DNA of 64,000 nucleotides. Origin: Aspergillus flavus. Its lineage: Eukaryota > Ascomycota > Eurotiomycetes > Eurotiales > Aspergillaceae. The notes under the pieces are model-generated. The model was not told where the DNA came from. It saw only the letters and a program-made list of their open reading frames with translations, and made no database searches. The position numbers and the translations under genes are program-made. Location of the stretch: NCBI RefSeq assembly GCF_009017415.1, contig NC_092408.1, positions 1,054,001 through 1,118,000 of the forward strand. The letters are read 5' to 3'. Of the stretch, positions 1 to 10,266 are shown piece by piece. The first letter of the stretch is position 1; each line of letters starts with the position of its first letter.

Positions 1-2080
1 ATTGAGACCCATTAGCGGCAGCAGAAACTGCACTAAAGGCTGCACAGGTATCGTGTGGTTCTGACCGGTAGGATACAGACGCCAGCAAATTGATCGCATT
101 TAAAATGGTATCGATAGTGGCACCACTGAGCATTGTCGTATGTTTATATAATTTTGGAAACTACAAGTCACCGCGGGTTGTAGGACAGGGAGGGGAACAG
201 TTTCCCCTACTTCGACGAGGGCAAATCTTCCGTATCCTACATAACCTCAGAGCACAAGGATATTATGCCATAGCTACCATGTTCCTATCCCAAATGCATT
301 TTAAAAGTTTCGTGATATCCTAGTACAGAAATAGAACCCGATCCTATATCAAACACTGGACCCGGGTCAACTTCGGTTCTCGATGGTTATTCCCCTAGCC
401 CGAACCCTATTGAGTGGGACTTCTACTATGAGCTCCATCACGAACCACCGAGATCGAGTAACCAACCACAACCACCACTGCAGAAGGCTTGTCCTATAAA
501 TGGGAACAACCTGCTTTATACCACTGGGAGATCATCACCCTATTTGTGGAATGCAGGATCAGAAACTCCTGGGGATGGTTCAGGTAAATTAGGGCTCGGC
601 ATCGATCCAGGGGTTCGGCTATTTTACGGTTGATCCACTTCCCGAGGGTTCGACGAACGCCCTCCTGTTGGCGATGAAAACTGATTACTACGTTCGTCCC
701 TGCTCCAGATCGGCCCTAGCGTCTGTGGTGGATCCTTTAGAATTGTTTCGACTTTTGAGTCCCCAACAGGGTTGAGCGGAAGGGAAGAAAAAAAGGAGGA
801 CCTTTCTAGCTATACCCATTAGAGGTCAAAGCCCCATTAAATGGTCTCAGCATGGGCTAGCCTGTTTCAATCATGCGTATTCCTTCCCCCAAAATACGGT
901 TCTCACAGTATCATTGCTTTTTCGGCGCTCAAGCTACAGCTTTAGAAGGAACATTATACTGATGTCAAGGAACGTGTCGTAGAGTAAGCTCTACCTCTTT
1001 ACTGCATCTCAACTCTTCGATATGCATACTGGACATATTCCATAGCTTGTAAATCAGAAAAGGCAGATCCATTTAGCGTGATAAACAGGTCTAGACTAGT
1101 CGCTCGGCGATATCGGAAGCTGGATGGAAGTTCTCATAATTGAGTTTGATGCCCAGTGTTCGCCCCGAAAACTAGCTGGTCATCCCGGCTTACCCAGTTA
1201 GGGTAAAATCACCGCGCGGTTCACTCTAGGGTCTAGAACAAGAAAAGCGAAGATTCTCCCCGACCGTTTCAGATTGAAGATGCGTTCTCTCTATTGTTCT
1301 GCTGTTGCCATATTTCCCCACATTAAGAACTCTATTTGCGCTTGTAGCTTGATTCATGCACACACGGTTTCTAAATATACCTCAGCTCGATGGTTGATTG
1401 CCATGATTCATGGGAGGGTTTGGAGGGACCTTGCACTAACATCAAGTCCGAACCCTAGGGGCCAGGGGCTTTCCCGTGTGTGCATCGGGATGGGAGTGGG
1501 TTACTGGTGTGTGCTGAATCGGTGCATTTATCCGGTTAGGAGATGTTATTGGGGAAGTCAACACAGGGAAACTGTTGTTCTCCAGCTCATTTACTGAATG
1601 TCGTGAGCATCAGGAAAAATTATTAGAATTCTATGTAGGGATGGAAGGCGCAAACATAAGCAAATGATCCAGAAGGTCACTTGAGAACAACTGGTTATAC
1701 CGTTCTAGCAGCATGAACCGAGTACCCAAAAGTCCGACTTACCATTCCGATCTAGTCAAGCGCATTTCCAGACTAGGGTTGAGTTTCTATATGCCGCCCT
1801 TTCTTGAAACGTGGATCTACAGCTAATCATGACCATGCCATGGATAAAATGGTTTCATCGTTAGCTCAAGACGGAAACATGGTTCCATTCGAGTCCGAAT
1901 AGCGACATCAACAGCACAAAAAGGGAGAACTCACGTCTATATAAAGGCCTTCAATCCACTCCCATTGCCCCCTCATCCAGCCAGCATCCACAACATTCTT
2001 TCCTTGTTCCTTCACTCGAAAAGCGATAAAAAAAGTCATTCATCTTTCGTTTATCTTTTCTATCTTTGTTAATTCCCGAC
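1..2080. other. Intergenic, no supported gene
   Basis: No reading frame here looks like a real protein. The short open frames (for example 90-323 and 1274-1597) lack recognisable domains and fungal splice architecture. The only functional signal seen is the TATA box at 1938-1945 belonging to the downstream repeat-protein gene. Confidence 0.6.
1938..1945 (+). promoter_or_regulatory. TATA box of the repeat-protein gene
   Basis: TATATAAA lies 136 nt upstream of the ATG at 2081. It is followed by a pyrimidine-rich leader typical of strongly expressed fungal genes. Confidence 0.6.
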
Positions 2081-3742
2081 ATGCGTTACGCTCTTTATAC
2101 CCTCGCCCTTGGGGCAACCTCGACCCTGGCGGTCCCGGTGTCTGTGACACCTCACAATGGTACCTTGCCGAACGTCCCCGGTAGAATCGGTACTCCCCTT
2201 TCCAACCCACCCAGAGCTCGTGCTGGGGTGCAGTCTCGTACCTTCCTGCCTCTCATTGAATGGCTCGGCCACCACGGCTCGGCCACTTCTACTACCTCTT
2301 GTGAGGCTTGTGAGGCTTCTGGCAGTGCTACTAGCAGCGGTGCTGTTAGTGTGACTACCAGCGTCTGTGAGAAATGTGAGAACGGCCACGGTGTTGGCGT
2401 GAGTGTCAGCTTCGGAACCAACCCCAGTGCCTCTGCTGGCGCCAGTGTCAGCGGTGGTGTCAGCGGAAGCGTCAGTGGTGGTGGTAGTGTTGGCGCTAAC
2501 GTTGGCGGCGGCGCCAATGCTGGTGCGGGTGTCAGTGGAGGCGCGAATGCTGGTGCTACTGGTGACGCTGGCGCAGATATTGGTGCCAGCGGCAGCGGAG
2601 ATGTCAGTGGAGGTGCCAACGTTGGTACTAGCGGTGATGCCGGAGCTGATGTTGGTGCCAGCGGCAGTGGAGACGCCAGCGGAAGTGCTGAGGTTGGAGG
2701 AGATGCCAGTGGTGATGCTGGAGCTGGCGTCAGTGCCACAGGCAGTGGTGATGTTTCTGGTAATGCCACCCTTGGAGGAGGTGTCAACGCTGGCGGTGAT
2801 GTCGGCGCCAGTGGTGATGCTGGAGCTGATGCTGGAGTAAGTGGAAGTGGTAATCTCAGCGCTGGCGGAGATGTCTCTGGTGGTGCCAACGTTAGTGGTG
2901 ATGTTAGTGGGGATGCCTCCGGTAGTGCCAATGTCGGTGGTGATGCTGATGCTAGTGGCAACGCTGGAGCTGACGTTGGTGCCAGTGGAAGTGGAGATCT
3001 TAGCGGTGGCGTCAATGCCGGTGGTGATCTCAGCGCTGGCGGAGATGTCTCCGGTGGTGCCAACGTCGGTGGTGATGTTGGAGGCAATGTTGGAGGGGAT
3101 GCCTCTGGAAGTGCTAATATTGGTGGTGATGCTGGTGCTAGTGGCACCGCTGGAGCTGATGCTGGTGGAGATGTCTCCGGTGGTGCCAATCTCGGTGGTG
3201 ATGTTGGCACTAGTGGAACTGGGGATATCTCTGGTAGTGCCAACGTTGGTGGTGATGTTGGAGGCAATGTTGGAGGTGGTGTTAGTGGTAATGCTGGTGC
3301 TGACGTTGGTGGAGGAGCAAATGCCAGTGGAAACCTTGGAGGCAACCTTGGTGGAAATGCAGGTGTTGGAGCTGACGCTGGTGCCAATCTGGGAGGTAAT
3401 ACTGGAGCCAATGTTGGAGGCATCCTTGGTGGAATTGCTGGTCTTGGCGGTAATGCTGGTGCAGGTGTTGGAGCTGATGCGGGCGTCGGCGGCAATGCTG
3501 ATGCAGGCGTTGGTGCCAATGTTGGTGGCAACCTGGGAGGCAATGCTGGAGCCAACGCTGGAGCCAATGTCGGTGGTATTCTTGGTGGATCTGCTGGTCT
3601 TGGTGGTAATGCTGGCGCAGGCGTCGGCGCCAACCTCGGCGGAAGTCTGGGCGCCAGCCTGGGTGGAAATGTCGGTGGAAATGTCGGCGCCAATACTGGC
3701 GTTGGTGCTGATGCCGGCGCTGGAGAGGACTGCGACGAGTAA
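2081..3742 (+). CDS. Secreted Gly/Ala/Ser/Val/Asn-rich repeat protein
   Basis: A single-exon gene encoding 553 residues. The ATG at 2081 is chosen because it opens a clean signal peptide (MRYALYTLALGATSTLA), whereas the frame further upstream has only a TTG. After a short region come two CxxC motifs (CEAC and CEKC, about residues 70-105). The rest, to the stop, is an irregular tandem array of short Gly-rich units of the types GGDVSG, GANVGG and DVGASG, spaced roughly every six residues. The tail ends in an acidic stretch with one Cys (EDCDE). No GPI signal or catalytic domain is visible. A structural cell-wall, surface or matrix protein is a reasonable inference, and the regular spacing could form a beta-solenoid. 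The antisense strand is also open over most of the array, but that follows from the GGT/GCT/AGT codon repetition and is not treated as coding. Function unknown. Confidence 0.85.
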   Translation: MRYALYTLALGATSTLAVPVSVTPHNGTLPNVPGRIGTPLSNPPRARAGVQSRTFLPLIEWLGHHGSATSTTSCEACEASGSATSSGAVSVTTSVCEKCENGHGVGVSVSFGTNPSASAGASVSGGVSGSVSGGGSVGANVGGGANAGAGVSGGANAGATGDAGADIGASGSGDVSGGANVGTSGDAGADVGASGSGDASGSAEVGGDASGDAGAGVSATGSGDVSGNATLGGGVNAGGDVGASGDAGADAGVSGSGNLSAGGDVSGGANVSGDVSGDASGSANVGGDADASGNAGADVGASGSGDLSGGVNAGGDLSAGGDVSGGANVGGDVGGNVGGDASGSANIGGDAGASGTAGADAGGDVSGGANLGGDVGTSGTGDISGSANVGGDVGGNVGGGVSGNAGADVGGGANASGNLGGNLGGNAGVGADAGANLGGNTGANVGGILGGIAGLGGNAGAGVGADAGVGGNADAGVGANVGGNLGGNAGANAGANVGGILGGSAGLGGNAGAGVGANLGGSLGASLGGNVGGNVGANTGVGADAGAGEDCDE

Positions 3743-4837
3743 GGTAGTCCAGAAGCCCAAAAGTGCATTGCTCATCAGCAGGCCTATTTTGAATCCTTGT
3801 GTCTTCAAACTCTTCCGATCCCTATTTGATTGTTTTCATTAATGCTGCTGGCTCGGGCCAGACCTCTCATTATGGTCGTTCATACATCATGTCTGTCATT
3901 TCCATGTCATATAGATAATTCTATTAATCCTGCCTTGGATCCCACTTGATCATAAACAACTATAGCCTGAGAAAGACAACTGCGAAAAGAAAAATGTGGA
4001 ATGGACCCTAAGGTGGAGTGGTCCAACAGTCAGTGACGCTACCAACATTTGGTCAGGCGGTCCGTATTTCTAAAAGTAGCATAATGCCCTTATTATGGAT
4101 ATATCGCTGTATCGATATACGGGTTCGTTTAGGCAGGGCGAGCTGATGAATAGGAGAGGGAAACATATAACGTGATATGCATTTCACAGGAAGGGTATCC
4201 CTCTACAATAGGGATTTAGCTTTAAAGTTAGGGCTGCCTGAAAGTGACAGTATTGTGACAGAAACCACCATGGGATCTGGGTTGGTTCCTATTTCTGGCT
4301 TTGTGTGTGAGTAAGCTTATCACTACTTGCTACAGGTGTATTAGCACAAACCCTGAAGCGAATGAGAAACCCCTCATACCTCTTTGTGACCAAGTTTAGA
4401 TTATTTATGACTAGTGAATTGGCTATCAACAGTGCACAATCTGGAACAGAAAAAGGCAATGATAATATCTCCCGAATCTTTAGCTCAAGGTTCGTGCCGC
4501 CCGGAGAAGATATGCGATACTCTTCACATTGATGTCATCTACCAATCATGACTTCTTAAATCTTTCAAAGTGAGTAGTGAATGCTAAGCCACGAGAACCT
4601 GGTGCTTGCAGTGGCTAATGCTATTCTTGCGTTTTTGTGGCAGGCGAAGTGAATATAGATTGCCCCCTCCTCAGTATATCTCTAATGTAAGTTGGCATTC
4701 TAGACCCCCTCCATATGACAAGCAATCTTACTGATCGTCCATTCTTGGACCAGAACATTACTTTGCGCTCATAGCAACCTTACCACACTGAGAAATACTC
4801 GTCGACTTACCCTGTCTTAAACGAGAATAATATCACC
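3743..4837. other. Intergenic, no supported gene
   Basis: 3' flank of the repeat gene and 5' flank of the RING gene. AT-moderate sequence with many stops in all frames; no feature recognised. Confidence 0.6.
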
Positions 4838-5812
4838 ATGTCCCGACCATCAAGAGCTCCACTTAGAAGGCGTCATGTCGGTGATATTATTGGCCTCTAC
4901 CCTGCAACTGAGCCCTGGTGTGCTGGATACGCCACATCACTGAGACGCCGATGCCATCGGCGTCTCCTCGCTTCAGATTGCGCTGCTGCCTGTACTCTCC
5001 TTGACCAGGCCACTGACGAAGTCCACGCTGGACACTCCATAGATCAACACCTTGAGGATTTGGCATCACTAGTTCTTTGCACAAATGATCATCAGGGTCA
5101 AGCATCCGATCTAATAGACACATGGAGCGAGAAGGTAAACGACTTTCTGACTAAGGTAACGGCGTTCCTGAACCGGGTAATTTTGGAGCAGGAACCTAGG
5201 GCAGAATTCTTGGAGATGCTTGGGGGGCCAGCTGGAGTTACCAGAGAGCTTCACGGTCGGCTTTCGCGACTGAGAGTGTCAGAAGGGTTCCCAAGCCCCG
5301 TTGGTCCTGCGATTATAGCTACAAGTGCTATTTTGCAACGGCGAATAGAAAGACAATCGTCCACCCCAGCACACAATAACTTTCAAACCGATTCCCTAGC
5401 TATCAGCGTTCCCAGTCAATATCCAGACATCGCGACAAGGCCAGCACAAGGTAAAGCTGGATTCACGGGTTCTCCACGCTCCTCGGTAACTCGTCGATCT
5501 GTGGAAGGAGACTGTGCAATGTGCTTACTGCCATTGTGGGAGCCAGGGCTCTCGACCGATGATAGAGAACAGCCCAAAGATATTAGTCGTGGGAATGATA
5601 GAGACGAAAACTATATTGAAAATTCATCGGCCTCTATCAGGGCTTGCCTGAAGCGTGACAAGCTGCTGGTCTGGTGCAAGAAGGAGTGTGGAACCAATTT
5701 CCACAAGGACTGTATGAACCAGTGGATTGAGACATGTCTGAATTGCTCTCGTCCAGCGAAGTGCCCTATGTGCCAAACGCCTTGGAACATGTTACCTGCA
5801 TCCTACAACTAG
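4838..5812 (+). CDS. RING-type zinc finger protein (putative E3 ubiquitin ligase)
   Basis: A single exon of 324 residues with an ATG start. The N-terminal two thirds is helical and polar with no recognised domain. The C-terminus carries a RING-like cluster: CAMC (C226, C229), then after an insert of about 50 residues WCKKEC (C280, C284), NFHKDC (H289, C292) and CPMC (C309, C312). The CxxxC-x4-H-x2-C pattern resembles the RING variant of SWIM-domain proteins, which use the cluster to recruit E2 enzymes. The long insert between the first two ligand pairs is unusual and could be lineage-specific. No membrane segment or signal peptide is seen, so it is probably soluble. Ubiquitin ligase activity is inferred only from the zinc-ligand pattern, and no substrate can be proposed. 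Confidence 0.75.
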   Translation: MSRPSRAPLRRRHVGDIIGLYPATEPWCAGYATSLRRRCHRRLLASDCAAACTLLDQATDEVHAGHSIDQHLEDLASLVLCTNDHQGQASDLIDTWSEKVNDFLTKVTAFLNRVILEQEPRAEFLEMLGGPAGVTRELHGRLSRLRVSEGFPSPVGPAIIATSAILQRRIERQSSTPAHNNFQTDSLAISVPSQYPDIATRPAQGKAGFTGSPRSSVTRRSVEGDCAMCLLPLWEPGLSTDDREQPKDISRGNDRDENYIENSSASIRACLKRDKLLVWCKKECGTNFHKDCMNQWIETCLNCSRPAKCPMCQTPWNMLPASYN

Positions 5813-6457
5813 GCTCCCGTGCTCTCGCTATGCCTTGCTTTCCCTGCAAGACGTTGCGGTTATGTGTTTGTTCCTGCTAATCTCTGTAGTTTTCCTTTTC
5901 TCCTTTCGTTTCTTCAATGAATTTATGGTTATCAGATTCAAACGACAGCTTTTTGTCACGGTCTAGTTTACAATATGCGAAATAATGAATGCTACAATGA
6001 CGTTATGGTAGAACCAACCGTTTGTCCCTTTATTATTTTACACACAAAGAGCAGCATTGTCAGGCCAGTAGGCCTTTATAAGAAATAAGCGACCGCTTGT
6101 TGCTAAGTCTGTAAAACATAGCACAAAGTGATTATCCTAAGACCTACTCCAGGGCCGTAGGTTTAATGGGGGCGTCTATTATCCTCGTCATGGGTACAAA
6201 GCTTACATTGTCATGGATATTGATCTTTTCACAACTCTTTATATGTCCAAAGGCAATGCAAGTGGTTTCTTGGGTGAAAGCTCCGTATGCATTTAAAAGC
6301 CAAGCTGTTTCCAAAATGGAGTATATCCATATCGAACTATATCCTCATTTATAGGATTGGCCGAACACCCTTACTCAGTTGATTCCCATGATCCCATTCT
6401 GCCCTGCGGTGGAATACTGTTCACAAAGTGGAATTTCCCCATCTAAGTATAAATGCA
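5813..6457. other. Intergenic
   Basis: Between the RING and F-box/ankyrin genes. The open frame at 6166-6354 (62 codons) has no recognisable feature and is not called. Confidence 0.6.
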
Positions 6458-7840
6458 ATGGAGCGGAGCTATCTTACTCAAGAATGCCCAGTGGAGATAC
6501 TGGAGAGGATCCTTTACCACGTGCGTATGACGGACCTATGGGAATTGATTGATGTGACTCCAATCGAGGAATCTGCCATTCGTTTTCACAGCAAGGCCCG
6601 ACTAAGACAGCTATTACTCTGGAACGATTTCTATGTCTTCGAAGGAGACCAAGAGTGGAGAGAATGGCGGAATGAGGATGACAACTATTTCCGGCAGCTG
6701 GAAGAGCAAGGCAATCTGAGAAGACCAGTAGTTTACCGACACGATGATCCTGTGACGCACTGCATCGCGCTGGACCGCGACGACCGATTGCAGTTCATGC
6801 TGGAGTGCGGGTTTTCACCTGACTGCTGGACGAAGACTGGTTGGAGTCCACTCGGTGTGGCAGTTCATTACAGAGCAAACAGGTGCTTCGATCTGCTCTG
6901 CGCTGCACAGGCTGAGGAAGACGTTTTGCGACAAGATACCGGAATCCTGCCTAGCGCTCCTAATTGGCTGATGACCTTTGTCGGCGAAAGAGCGTACGCA
7001 TATGGTTTTGAAAGGCTTTTGGATCATTTTGACCAGTATAACCGGACTCAACATAACAGGATAGAGCTTCCTCCTATCAGTCCACAGGCCATATTTGAAG
7101 TCGTTAGGACCTTTCCAGTTCCTCTGGTTGAGCGTGCTGCTCGTGCCGGACTCAGGCTCGCTTTAGCCGCACATCGCACCACCCAAGAAGGAGCATGGCA
7201 TATTGCGCCCTTCCGCCCCGATGCAATGGACTTGATAAATGTACTGTGTCGTGAGTGTGCTACCAGCCTCAATAGTTACGATGCCAACGGTCGGACTCCG
7301 TTATTCCCAGCTGTAGAGTCTGGGAAACCCGATGTCGTGAAACTGTATATTGACCGCGGTGTCGACGTGGGTCATATCGCCGGGGTTGCAGAAACAGCCC
7401 TCCACCTTGCCTGTAGGCAGAGGTCGGTGAATCTAGAAATCCTTCAGCAGCTGCTCGCTCTTATCGATGTCAATTCCGGTGCTGGGAGCGCGCAGGGTAC
7501 GCCATTGCACACACTGTTAATGAGCACATGGGGCCATACGTATGGCCGCATTCCTTGGGCCACGATCGCTAACCCAGGTGGTGGCATCCACGGTTGGAAA
7601 CGGAAGCGTGTCCGTCCATTGTCAGCCGAGGAGGAAATTATCATGGAGGTTGCTTGCGAGGCTTGTAGCATGATCCTGGGCTTTTATCCCGAAAAGGAAG
7701 CCGTTAACGCAAATGAACAAACCGCCTTGAAGCTGGCTCGGGCACTTCGTCTCAAACGGCTCTCCAGCAGGATTCTAGGCGCTCCTGAGAAGCCAGAGCA
7801 GCGATGGGATAGACGGCTGAGACCCAGGATAAGACGGTGA
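6458..7840 (+). CDS. F-box-like / ankyrin repeat protein
   Basis: A single exon of 460 residues. The ATG at 6458 is preferred over an upstream in-frame GTG at 6428. It starts with an F-box-like helix set (CPVEILERILYHVRMTDLWELI). Degenerate ankyrin units follow: WSPLGVAVHYRANRCFDLL near residue 130, then GRTPLFPAVESGKPDVVKL and ETALHLACRQRS around residues 280-330, and a GTPLHTLL unit near 350. The C-terminus is basic (RRLRPRIRR). In fungi such proteins are usually thought of as SCF substrate adaptors or protein-interaction scaffolds; that role is inferred here. The family expands rapidly in Aspergillus, and a second ankyrin gene of this general type lies at 19.3 kb in frameshifted form. Confidence 0.75.
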   Translation: MERSYLTQECPVEILERILYHVRMTDLWELIDVTPIEESAIRFHSKARLRQLLLWNDFYVFEGDQEWREWRNEDDNYFRQLEEQGNLRRPVVYRHDDPVTHCIALDRDDRLQFMLECGFSPDCWTKTGWSPLGVAVHYRANRCFDLLCAAQAEEDVLRQDTGILPSAPNWLMTFVGERAYAYGFERLLDHFDQYNRTQHNRIELPPISPQAIFEVVRTFPVPLVERAARAGLRLALAAHRTTQEGAWHIAPFRPDAMDLINVLCRECATSLNSYDANGRTPLFPAVESGKPDVVKLYIDRGVDVGHIAGVAETALHLACRQRSVNLEILQQLLALIDVNSGAGSAQGTPLHTLLMSTWGHTYGRIPWATIANPGGGIHGWKRKRVRPLSAEEEIIMEVACEACSMILGFYPEKEAVNANEQTALKLARALRLKRLSSRILGAPEKPEQRWDRRLRPRIRR

Positions 7841-8333
7841 GTCTTGGTCAGTCCTTTCTATTTCTATTGTGTCTTTCGTCGCATTCACTAGATTTATTGC
7901 TTCCATCTCACATGTAGATCTACCTTTTGGATATTATGAGCACTGTTTAGCGTGGTTGGTTGGATTCCCTTGACAAAGCTGGGCATACTGTTTTTCTTTC
8001 ACTACTGCCATCTCTTTTCCTCTTTATGCTTTTATAATTCCATTTCTATGTCCAAATAAAATTGTGTAGATATTCTTAGACCTCTATTAGATCACCTAAG
8101 CATGACAGAAATACGACAAGCACAAGGATAGGTCTTGGAATGCAACGTGATCAGCTGACCGATTAGGGCATATGACACCCCAACCCCAGCAGCAGATGAC
8201 ATTGGGCACTTGATTCTGACCACTTCAGACTCTGCATATAAATGGACCCTTGTATCTTGCCTATAGAGAATAGATCGAGTTCATCCCATCTCGTCTCCGT
8301 TAACTTCAACCGACTGCGACACCACCATCCACC
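7841..8333. other. Intergenic with promoter of the Cys-rich peptide gene
   Basis: No gene seen. It contains the TATA element listed separately. Confidence 0.6.
8237..8243 (+). promoter_or_regulatory. TATA box of the Cys-rich secreted peptide gene
   Basis: TATAAAT lies 97 nt upstream of the ATG at 8334, followed by a C/T-rich leader ending in a good fungal start context (CCACCATGA). Confidence 0.6.
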
Positions 8334-8698
8334 ATGAACTTGAAATCCATCGCTGCGGCGCTACTCACTGCCTCTGTCGCGAGCGCGGTGCAGCATCAGT
8401 ACACCTGTACTAGTCCTGATTTCTGACAGTGATGGAACGGATATGCTAACGAATGCAGCGTTACGAACGACTTCAATGGAAGGCCATAGAATCCCGGCCT
8501 TGAAGTCGAAACAGACTGTTCTCGGACTTGGGGTCGATGACAGCCGTACGTTACTTTATTTAACTTATCGGTTGAGATAGACTGATTCTTCTAGGTTGCT
8601 ACACATGCTCATCGCCCTGTTCGAATGCGGTGTGTTGTCACGGACGGTTCCCTCAGTGCTGCTCAGATGGGGTCTACTGTTACTGTTGTGAAGACTGA
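8334..8698 (+). CDS. Small secreted cysteine-rich peptide, granulin-like spacing (3 exons)
   Basis: Derived by splicing: exons 8334-8406, 8459-8545 and 8595-8698, giving 87 residues. Intron 1 is 52 nt (GTACTA donor, TGCTAAC branch, GCAG acceptor). Intron 2 is 49 nt (GTACGT donor, CTAG acceptor). The protein has a signal peptide (MNLKSIAAALLTASVASA), a pro-like region of about 35 residues with no Cys, and a 33-residue C-terminal core with ten cysteines spaced C-x2-C-x3-C-x4-CC-x6-CC-x6-C-x-CC. The repeated vicinal CC pairs and the CCSDGVYC block recall granulin modules, but the spacing is shorter, so family membership is not claimed. An extracellular disulfide-rich peptide (effector, antimicrobial or defence type) is inferred. 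No dibasic Kex2 site is obvious. The alternative donor at 8399 runs into a stop and was discarded. Confidence 0.7.
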
Positions 8699-8752
8699 TC
8701 TACTGGGTTGAGGATGGTATTATATCATATTAGCTATTAGGGTACGCAATCA

Positions 8753-10236
8753 TCAGCTGGAGTTGCACATCGAGATGATATCATCTGGGATGAACGGCTT
8801 CAGGATATTGATCAACGCAGGCAACGGGATCCAATCCAAGGTCCCATGAATAGTCTCAATCGCGGATCCGCTGTATAGAACTCTAGCATAGAGCTTTTCT
8901 TCGGAAGTCTCCCTGTTTTCCACATTAGTCAAAATTCATAAGAGAGGAATAAGAGGAGCCCGACGTACCAAATCTCAATAGCAATATTCGATGCCATTCC
9001 CGGCCAGCGGAGCGATCTGATTCCCAACGCACCGAGAATAGGACCAATATCGCCATCATGCACGAAATTATGGCTATATACTAGGTCGGATTTGCCCTTC
9101 TGAACGGCTTCCAATTTTCGCACAATTTCTCCGATGAAGAGACCTTCGACGAGTTGGATGTATTGCGTGGCATTCGCGTTGGTCCGCCACCAGTAGTTCC
9201 ATTCCCAATCGCCGGCGCGGAAAACCTCATTTGCCTGCTCGGTTGTCACGCAGTCAGATCCATCCTGCACGCGACATGGCAGTTCGTAGCCGTTACACAG
9301 GCGGGCCTGGAAGTTGTCGGCAAAGTGGTCGAACGTAGAAGTCCAAGAGTCAGTAGCGTTAAACATAGTAGATAAGCGTGTGCGCAGTGGCTCAGTGACG
9401 GATAGATGCTCATTCCATTCTGCGGTGGATTGGATGGATGAGAGCAGCGTGTCCCGAGCGGAACAGGAAAACCCGCGGTCGACGGTGTCGATCCCAGAGG
9501 CCTGTTGGTGGAGCGGGATTGGTCCGGAGTGCTCGGGAAAGATTCCGCGGAGGACACCGCCCGCAGAGCCTTGGGTTAGGGCGGAGGAGCTAGAGCGGAA
9601 CCAGACCTTTCCGTCGGGCGAGTCGGGAATTAGACCAAGCTGGTCTCCGTAGACGGCGCGGAGATCGCGACCGTGTTGGTAGCCATCTAGAAGGCCTCCG
9701 ATCGTGAGCTGCGGATACTGGCAAGATCCATTGACGTATGTAGTCAAGAACGGGTTAGATGGGTCGGAGTACGCTTGACCGTAGACTTTCGCTGGAAGGG
9801 TCCCCTGAGCAGCTGGCGCAGCGTAGAGATGGGGATGGATATTGTCGCAGTTGTAGTCTTGGTTCTGTGACTGTCAGCTAATAGTTGGAGAATGCTACCC
9901 CAAGGGATGACATACCTCGCCCCCGGGAAGGAGGTTATAAGGAGTGCGCCGCTGATGGCGCTGGAGATACTCAAGATAGACCAGGCGAGCGGTAACGGAG
10001 TGGTTGGCGACGGGAGGCGGCAGGGAGTATGTATCTTCGTTCGGGTGGGGCATACTGCAGTAGTTGTATACATCACCTATGGGGCTGGTCGCGTCGGCCG
10101 GCGCGTTATAGATGCCGCCGTACGTGCCGAGAGAAGCATTGGTGATGAAGGTTGTATGGTTGAGGGGCGGATAGAATGTGTCTCGGGACGCGAGGGACGG
10201 CGTCCCGGAGAGGAGGGCTATTATGAGGGCAATCAT
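8753..10236 (-). CDS. Secreted histidine phosphatase (histidine acid phosphatase family)
   Basis: Three exons: 9916-10236, 8969-9864 and 8753-8912 (minus strand), 458 residues. Introns are 51 nt (GTATGT...CAG) and 56 nt (GTACGT...AACAG, with a TGACTAAT branch). The ATG at 10236 gives a signal peptide (MIALIIALLSGTPSLA). An ATG ten codons upstream (10266) is possible, but it lies very close to a TATA-like AATAAA stretch. The catalytic box is RHQRRTP at residues 93-99; the canonical form is RHGxRxP, so Gly is replaced by Gln. The distal HD pair is in SHNFVHDGD, about residue 375. The family hydrolyses phosphate esters through a phosphohistidine, and several N-glycosylation sites fit secretion. 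Whether it acts on phytate or smaller esters cannot be told. It is transcribed toward the Cys-rich peptide gene, with 54 nt between the stops. Confidence 0.85.
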
Positions 10237-10266
10237 GTCTAAAAGACCTTCGTACACTGATAGCAT

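Noticed and set aside
2069..3808. Long open frames on the strand opposite the Gly-rich repeat gene (579 and 538 codons) and in a second plus frame
   Set aside because: They are by-products of the repeated GGT/GCT/AGT codons; their translations are low-complexity Ser/Thr/Ile or Ala/Pro runs without signal peptides or domains.
8399..8458. Alternative donor for the first intron of the Cys-rich peptide gene
   Set aside because: It puts exon 2 into a frame that stops after ten codons; the donor at 8407 keeps the frame to the Cys core.
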